From Kibdelosporangium aridum (GTDB lineage: Bacteria > Actinomycetota > Actinomycetes > Mycobacteriales > Pseudonocardiaceae), in assembly GCF_900176515.1 (NCBI RefSeq), contig NZ_FWXV01000015.1, forward strand, positions 1 to 64,000: a DNA stretch of 64,000 nucleotides. Direction: 5' to 3'. Numbering within the stretch: position 1 is the first letter of the stretch; each line of letters starts with the position of its first letter. Under the pieces are notes generated by a model, which had not been told where the DNA came from, made no database searches, and saw only the letters and a program-made list of their open reading frames with translations. Shown here one piece after another: positions 62,274 to 64,000 of the stretch. Position numbers and translations under genes: made by a program.

Positions 62274-62732
62274 TTGACCACCAGCCAGGAGCTCGCAGCA
62301 CAGGAAGAACAGCTGCAGTTCGACCGATTCGACAACGCCACCGCGATCGCACTCGGCCAGCAGCTGCTCGCGGCCGCGCAGGAGCGCGGGCTGCCCCTGG
62401 TGATCTCGGTGCGCCGCAACGGTCAACGACTGTTCCACGCCGCACTGCCCGGCACCTCGCCGGACAACGACGCCTGGGTCGAACGCAAGTCCCGAGTCGT
62501 CGACCGGTACGGCCACAGCTCGTTCTACGTGGGCACGCTGCACCGCGAGTCCGGCAGCACCTTCGAGGAGAAGTCCCGGCTGGACCCGGATCTCTACGCC
62601 GCCCACGGTGGCGTGTTCCCGGTCGTCCTGCGCGGTACCGGTCCTATTGGGACGGTCGGTGTGTCCGGTTTGCCCCAGGCAGAGGACCATGCCTTCGTCG
62701 TCGAGCAGCTCACCAAGTTCCTCGGCAGCTGA
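62274..62732 (+). CDS. UPF0303/HbpS-like family protein
   Basis: A 152-residue protein with the pattern ALGQQLLAAAQERGLPLVIS, FHAALPGTSPDND, VDRYGHSSFYVG and a C-terminal GVSGLPQAEDHAFVVEQL. This fits the UPF0303 family of heme-binding or degrading-like proteins, though activity is not established. The start is TTG at 62274, chosen because GAAGGAC lies six bases upstream and no ATG fits. No partner gene is evident. Confidence 0.75.
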   Translation: MTTSQELAAQEEQLQFDRFDNATAIALGQQLLAAAQERGLPLVISVRRNGQRLFHAALPGTSPDNDAWVERKSRVVDRYGHSSFYVGTLHRESGSTFEEKSRLDPDLYAAHGGVFPVVLRGTGPIGTVGVSGLPQAEDHAFVVEQLTKFLGS

Positions 62733-62792
62733 CCGAGCGGACTGCCCCGAACCGGGTGACAATCGAGAGTGTCACCACGAAGGGACGGGGTC

Positions 62793-63296
62793 ATGGCCGA
62801 CATGGAACGCCCTGGGGTCAACGCCGCACGGCTGTGGGCGAGCGGTCTGGCGACGGCGGTGGTCGCCGCACTGCTCGCCATCGTGGGCATCATGATCGCC
62901 AGAGGGATCCTCGACGTGCCTGTGCTGGCGCCGAAAGGTGAGGGTGTCTGGGGCAACGCGAACACGTTCACCTACGCGTTGCTGTCCGGTGCGGCGGCGT
63001 TGCTCGCCACCGGCCTGATGCACCTGCTCGTCCTGGCGGTCTCCACGCCGCGCCAGTTCTTCACGTGGATCATGGTGCTCGCCACGCTCATCGCGGTCGT
63101 CCTGCCGCTGACGCTGACCGTCGAACCGGGGGCGAAGGTCGCGACCGCGGTGATCAACCTGGCGATCGGGCTGGCCATCACGATCATCATCAACAGCGCC
63201 ACCTCGGCCGCGCTGGTCGTCCGGCGCGATCGCGGGGCGACGGACGCTGCGACCAGGCAGTGGAACCAACCGCCGAACACGTACTACGACAGCTGA
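62793..63296 (+). CDS. Small integral membrane protein (DUF6069-like)
   Basis: A 167-residue membrane protein with four hydrophobic segments (ASGLATAVVAALLAIVGIMI, YALLSGAAALLATGLMHLLV, WIMVLATLIAVVLPLTLTV and AVINLAIGLAITIIINS) and a polar C-terminus. The layout matches small actinobacterial DUF6069 proteins of unknown role. ATG 62793 starts just before the first segment and follows GAAGGGACGGGG. A long-stem inverted repeat lies after its stop. Confidence 0.75.
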   Translation: MADMERPGVNAARLWASGLATAVVAALLAIVGIMIARGILDVPVLAPKGEGVWGNANTFTYALLSGAAALLATGLMHLLVLAVSTPRQFFTWIMVLATLIAVVLPLTLTVEPGAKVATAVINLAIGLAITIIINSATSAALVVRRDRGATDAATRQWNQPPNTYYDS

Positions 63297-63298
63297 GT

Positions 63299-63348
63299 CC
63301 CCCTATTCGGTGATACACAGTCGGACGGCATTTTTGTGTGATAGGGGG
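63299..63348. terminator. Inverted repeat after the membrane-protein gene (possible terminator)
   Basis: CCCCCTAT (63299-63306) and ATAGGGGG (63341-63348) are perfect inverted repeats three bases after the stop codon, with CACA/TGTG pairing further in and a TTTTT run in the loop. It may end transcription of the upstream gene. The 34-base loop is long and no T-tract follows the stem, so a regulatory element upstream of the biotin carboxylase gene is also possible. Confidence 0.4.
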
Positions 63349-63532
63349 CACTCAGAGCCGTCTGGCTCGGTTCAACGCGGCCGTTTTTTGGCGGATCCCT
63401 ACAAAGGCGGGGGCACGGCATGATCCCCTGACGACATTTCGTTACCGGCCAGTAGACGAAAGGCTGTACCAGCGCGCGAGGGGTTGCCGTCCGGTGGCGT
63501 GCGCACAGTCAACAGCGAAAGGGCTCGGTCGA

Positions 63533-64000
63533 GTGTTCAGTCGTGTCGCCATCGTCAACCGTGGAGAAGCCGCGATGCGGCTCATCCACGCCGTCCGGGA
63601 CCTGGCTGCGGAGACCGCGACTCAGATCGAAACCATCGCGCTGCACACCGACGTCGACCGAACCGCCACATTCGTGCGCGAAGCCGACATCGCCTACGAC
63701 CTCGGGCCCGCGTCCGCGCGCCCGTATCTGGACCTGAAGACGCTGGAGCGCGCACTGGTCGAGACCAACGCGGACGCCGCGTGGGTCGGCTGGGGCTTCG
63801 TCGCGGAAGACCCGGCGTTCGCGGAGCTGTGCGAGAAGGTCGGTGTCACCTTCATCGGCCCGAGCGCCGACGCCATGCGCAAGCTCGGCGACAAGATCGG
63901 TGCGAAGCTGATCGCCGAAGAGGTCGGCGTGCCGGTCGCGCCGTGGAGCCGCGGCGCGGTCGAGACGCTCGAGGCCGCCACGCAGGCCGCGGCCGAGATC
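63533..64000 (+). CDS. Acetyl/propionyl-CoA carboxylase biotin carboxylase subunit, N-terminal part (cut by window edge)
   Basis: The frame from GTG 63533 reads FSRVAIVNRGEAAMRLIHAVR, the start of biotin carboxylase domains. LHTDVDRTATFVREADIAYDLG, WVGWGFVAEDPAFAELCEKVG and FIGPSADAMRKLGDKIGAKLIAEE follow, up to the window end at residue 156. The enzyme carboxylates biotin with bicarbonate and ATP for acyl-CoA carboxylation. The full gene may be a fused multi-domain carboxylase (WGW-FVAEDP wording resembles long actinobacterial forms), which cannot be told here. Confidence 0.85.
   Translation, partial: MFSRVAIVNRGEAAMRLIHAVRDLAAETATQIETIALHTDVDRTATFVREADIAYDLGPASARPYLDLKTLERALVETNADAAWVGWGFVAEDPAFAELCEKVGVTFIGPSADAMRKLGDKIGAKLIAEEVGVPVAPWSRGAVETLEAATQAAAEI

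Overview
This is GC-rich actinobacterial DNA. Starts are often GTG, neighbouring genes often overlap by ATGA or GTGA, and SARP/AfsR and StrR-type regulators are present. The gene types suggest the order Pseudonocardiales, but I cannot name a genus. The outstanding feature is a terpenoid biosynthetic gene cluster at about 11.0-42.7 kb that I do not recognise as a named cluster.

Left flank (1-10.8 kb): the start of an IS110-family element that seems to have cut off the 3' end of a Tat-exported epoxide hydrolase gene; a hypothetical gene; a decayed branched-chain amino-acid ABC transporter operon (livG, livF, truncated livH, then only the last codons of a substrate-binding protein); a secreted PQQ-type beta-propeller protein; an AfsR-like regulator; and a DrrAB-type export ABC pair.

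Terpenoid cluster. A plus-strand P450 and its ferredoxin converge on a long minus-strand block (24.5 to 12.5 kb). That block reads FAD epoxidase/monooxygenase, class I methyltransferase, acyl-CoA dehydrogenase-like protein, alpha/beta hydrolase with alanine at the nucleophile position, P450, B12-binding radical SAM enzyme, polyprenyl diphosphate synthase, an IspH-DXS fusion protein and IspG. A second minus-strand block (37.5 to 25.6 kb) reads StrR-like regulator, NAD-sugar epimerase, zinc-ribbon methyltransferase, squalene-hopene-type cyclase with E-T-E-D at the DxDD position, three P450s in a row, MGT-type glycosyltransferase, another P450 and a phytanoyl-CoA-type dioxygenase. A UbiA-family prenyltransferase/cyclase lies between the blocks on the plus strand. 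My reading is that the MEP genes raise IPP/DMAPP supply, the synthase makes a C20 or longer diphosphate, FAD epoxidation and the SHC-type and/or UbiA proteins cyclise it, and six P450s, the dioxygenase, methyltransferases and glycosyltransferase decorate it. The product is probably a heavily oxidised, glycosylated di- or sesterterpenoid. Regulators on the right edge are IclR, a large SARP with cyclase-like and ATPase domains, and a small SARP.

Right flank (42.8-64 kb): LysR with a divergent gamma-glutamyltransferase-family gene; a strong terminator; a dipeptide-type ABC importer operon; an HTH/DUF2975 pair with overlapping palindromes in its promoter; a TPR protein; a complete carboxylic acid reductase; housekeeping rimO between two secreted peptidoglycan peptidases; an HTH protein; a BBE-type flavoprotein oxidase; three small genes; and the 5' end of a biotin carboxylase gene cut by the window edge. 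I saw no tRNA, rRNA or CRISPR array.
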